From positions 1 to 15,296 of the forward strand of contig CAJBVC010000390.1 in the NCBI GenBank assembly GCA_903958915.1: a DNA stretch of 15,296 nt, in the 5' to 3' direction. Below the pieces are notes generated by a model, which was given only the letters and a program-made list of their open reading frames with translations, had not been told where the DNA came from and made no database searches. Shown here one piece after another: positions 14,270 to 15,296 of this stretch; the first letter of the stretch is position 1; the number at the start of each line of letters is the position of its first letter. A program made the position numbers and the translations under genes. This stretch comes from an uncultured beta proteobacterium. Its GTDB lineage: Bacteria > Pseudomonadota > Gammaproteobacteria > Burkholderiales > Burkholderiaceae_C.

Positions 14270-15296
14270 TCAGGTCTTTGGCGCCAGGCCATGCTTCTCG
14301 ATCAGGCTGCGGGCCACGTCACGCAACTTGCCGCCCTCGAGTCCGCGCTGGTTCATATCTGCCACCCATTCGGTCTCAACCAGAGCGGCCTTGCGCTTGA
14401 ACTCCTGGGCAGCGGCCGCACTGATGATGGTCACCGTGTTGCCGCGGTCTGTGGCGGTCTTTCGTCCCAGGGGGTCGTTGCCCTGCTGCGTCTTGCCCAG
14501 CCACCCGGATACGGCCAGCCCCGAGTTGTTGTCGATGACTTTTCTGAGATCGGCCGGCAATGCTTCGTACCGCGCACGGTTCATGGTCATCACAAAAGTG
14601 GCGGTGTAAAGGGCGCCTGCCGAAGGCTCAAATTCGCTATGAAATCGGGTGAGTTCCTGGACCTTAATGGATGGCACGACCTCCCACGGCAATATGCAGG
14701 CATCAATGCTGCCTTTTGAAAGCGCATCGGGAATAGCGGGCAAAGGCATGCCTATGGGTATGGCGCCCAAATAGCCCAGCATCTTGGTGGTTTGGCGCGA
14801 TGGTCCACGGATTTTCAACCCGCGCAGATCGGAAACACTTTGGATTGCCCGACTTCTGGAGTGAAACACACCGGCACCGTGCACATTGACGGCAAGGACC
14901 TTGGTGTCTTTGAAGTCATTGGCACCCACAGATTGAAGGTAATCCCAATACGCTTTGGAAGTCGACTCGGCATTATTCATCACGAACGGCAGTTCAAAAA
15001 CCTCCGATCGGGGAAATCGTCCTGCGGTATAGCCCGGCAATGTCCAGACGATATCGGCCACGCCATCACGCGCCTGGTCGTACAACTGCGCCGCAGTGCC
15101 ACCGAGTTGCATGGCAGGGTAGGCTTCAAACTTGATGCGTCCGCCAGACTCACGCTCAACCTTTTCCATCCATGGCTTGTGCATCGTCTGCCAGACGTGG
15201 GACATGGGTGCCATGAAGGTGTGAAACTTCAGAATAACCGGCGTTTCTGCAACTCCACGCACAGTGTGTGCGCTCAACGCGGTCGCGCCCACCGAC
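14270..15296 (-). CDS. TRAP transporter substrate-binding protein, DctP type (5' partial)
   Basis: At least 340 residues of a periplasmic TRAP-T binding protein are present; the gene runs off the right window edge. The visible start, SVGATALSAHTVRGVAETPV, looks like the end of a signal peptide, so the true start is probably outside the window, although a GTG at 15292 is in frame. Family marks are LKFHTFMAPMSHVW, the helix HKPWMEKVERESGGRIKFEAYP, QLGGTAAQLYDQARDGVADIVW, and LRGLKIRGPSR, whose Arg normally pairs with the carboxylate of the ligand. The ligand is therefore probably an organic acid, but is not determined. The membrane subunits (DctQ/DctM) are not visible; they could lie upstream, outside the window. 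It ends 11 bases before the Nudix start at 14259. Confidence 0.9.
   Translation of the reverse strand, partial: SVGATALSAHTVRGVAETPVILKFHTFMAPMSHVWQTMHKPWMEKVERESGGRIKFEAYPAMQLGGTAAQLYDQARDGVADIVWTLPGYTAGRFPRSEVFELPFVMNNAESTSKAYWDYLQSVGANDFKDTKVLAVNVHGAGVFHSRSRAIQSVSDLRGLKIRGPSRQTTKMLGYLGAIPIGMPLPAIPDALSKGSIDACILPWEVVPSIKVQELTRFHSEFEPSAGALYTATFVMTMNRARYEALPADLRKVIDNNSGLAVSGWLGKTQQGNDPLGRKTATDRGNTVTIISAAAAQEFKRKAALVETEWVADMNQRGLEGGKLRDVARSLIEKHGLAPKT

Overview
The window looks like chromosomal DNA from a GC-rich Gram-negative bacterium, most likely a betaproteobacterium of the order Burkholderiales (Comamonadaceae-like). The grounds are the protein styles (a TRAP-type DctP binding protein, orphan SBP_bac_3 proteins, a DUF808/YedI protein, PrpE), the strong third-position GC and the dense gene packing. 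This placement is an inference from gene content, because no rRNA or marker gene is present. No tRNA, rRNA, CRISPR array, insertion sequence, phage gene or origin was seen.

Left part (1-3792): an unrecognised gene ends at 199. It is followed on the minus strand by a soluble TPR-GGDEF diguanylate cyclase. The 456-base gap behind that gene is not empty: its minus strand carries the C-terminal end of a second, different GGDEF domain without the catalytic half, which is a gene remnant. Two overlapping plus-strand genes for secreted solute-binding-like proteins follow, with no transporter membrane or ATPase genes beside them.

Middle part (3925-8924): a DUF808 membrane protein and a large nicotinamidase-like cysteine hydrolase form a plus-strand pair. 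The hydrolase meets a minus-strand acyltransferase-3 membrane protein tail to tail with a 4-base overlap. A divergent 102-base gap separates the acyltransferase from a CPA2-type cation/proton antiporter, and a secreted coiled-coil protein of unknown function follows.

Right part (8953-15296): a secreted NlpC/P60 peptidoglycan hydrolase (minus) is separated by an AT-rich island from a YcaC-like isochorismatase-fold hydrolase (plus). A stand-alone propionyl-CoA synthetase gene, prpE, follows, preceded by a perfect 16-base palindrome. The last three genes are all on the minus strand and almost touch: a TRAP substrate-binding protein cut by the window edge, a zinc-ribbon Nudix hydrolase, and a DEDDh exonuclease fused to a GIY-YIG (UvrC/Cho-like) nuclease. 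The last two look co-transcribed and could link nucleotide clean-up to DNA repair.

Most of the window is ordinary housekeeping and accessory metabolism. I did not find a clear new defence or mobile system. The items most worth a second look are the GGDEF remnant, the Nudix plus exonuclease/GIY-YIG pair, the orphan binding-protein pair, the palindromes before prpE and the isochorismatase gene, and the unusual metal site of the nicotinamidase-like enzyme.
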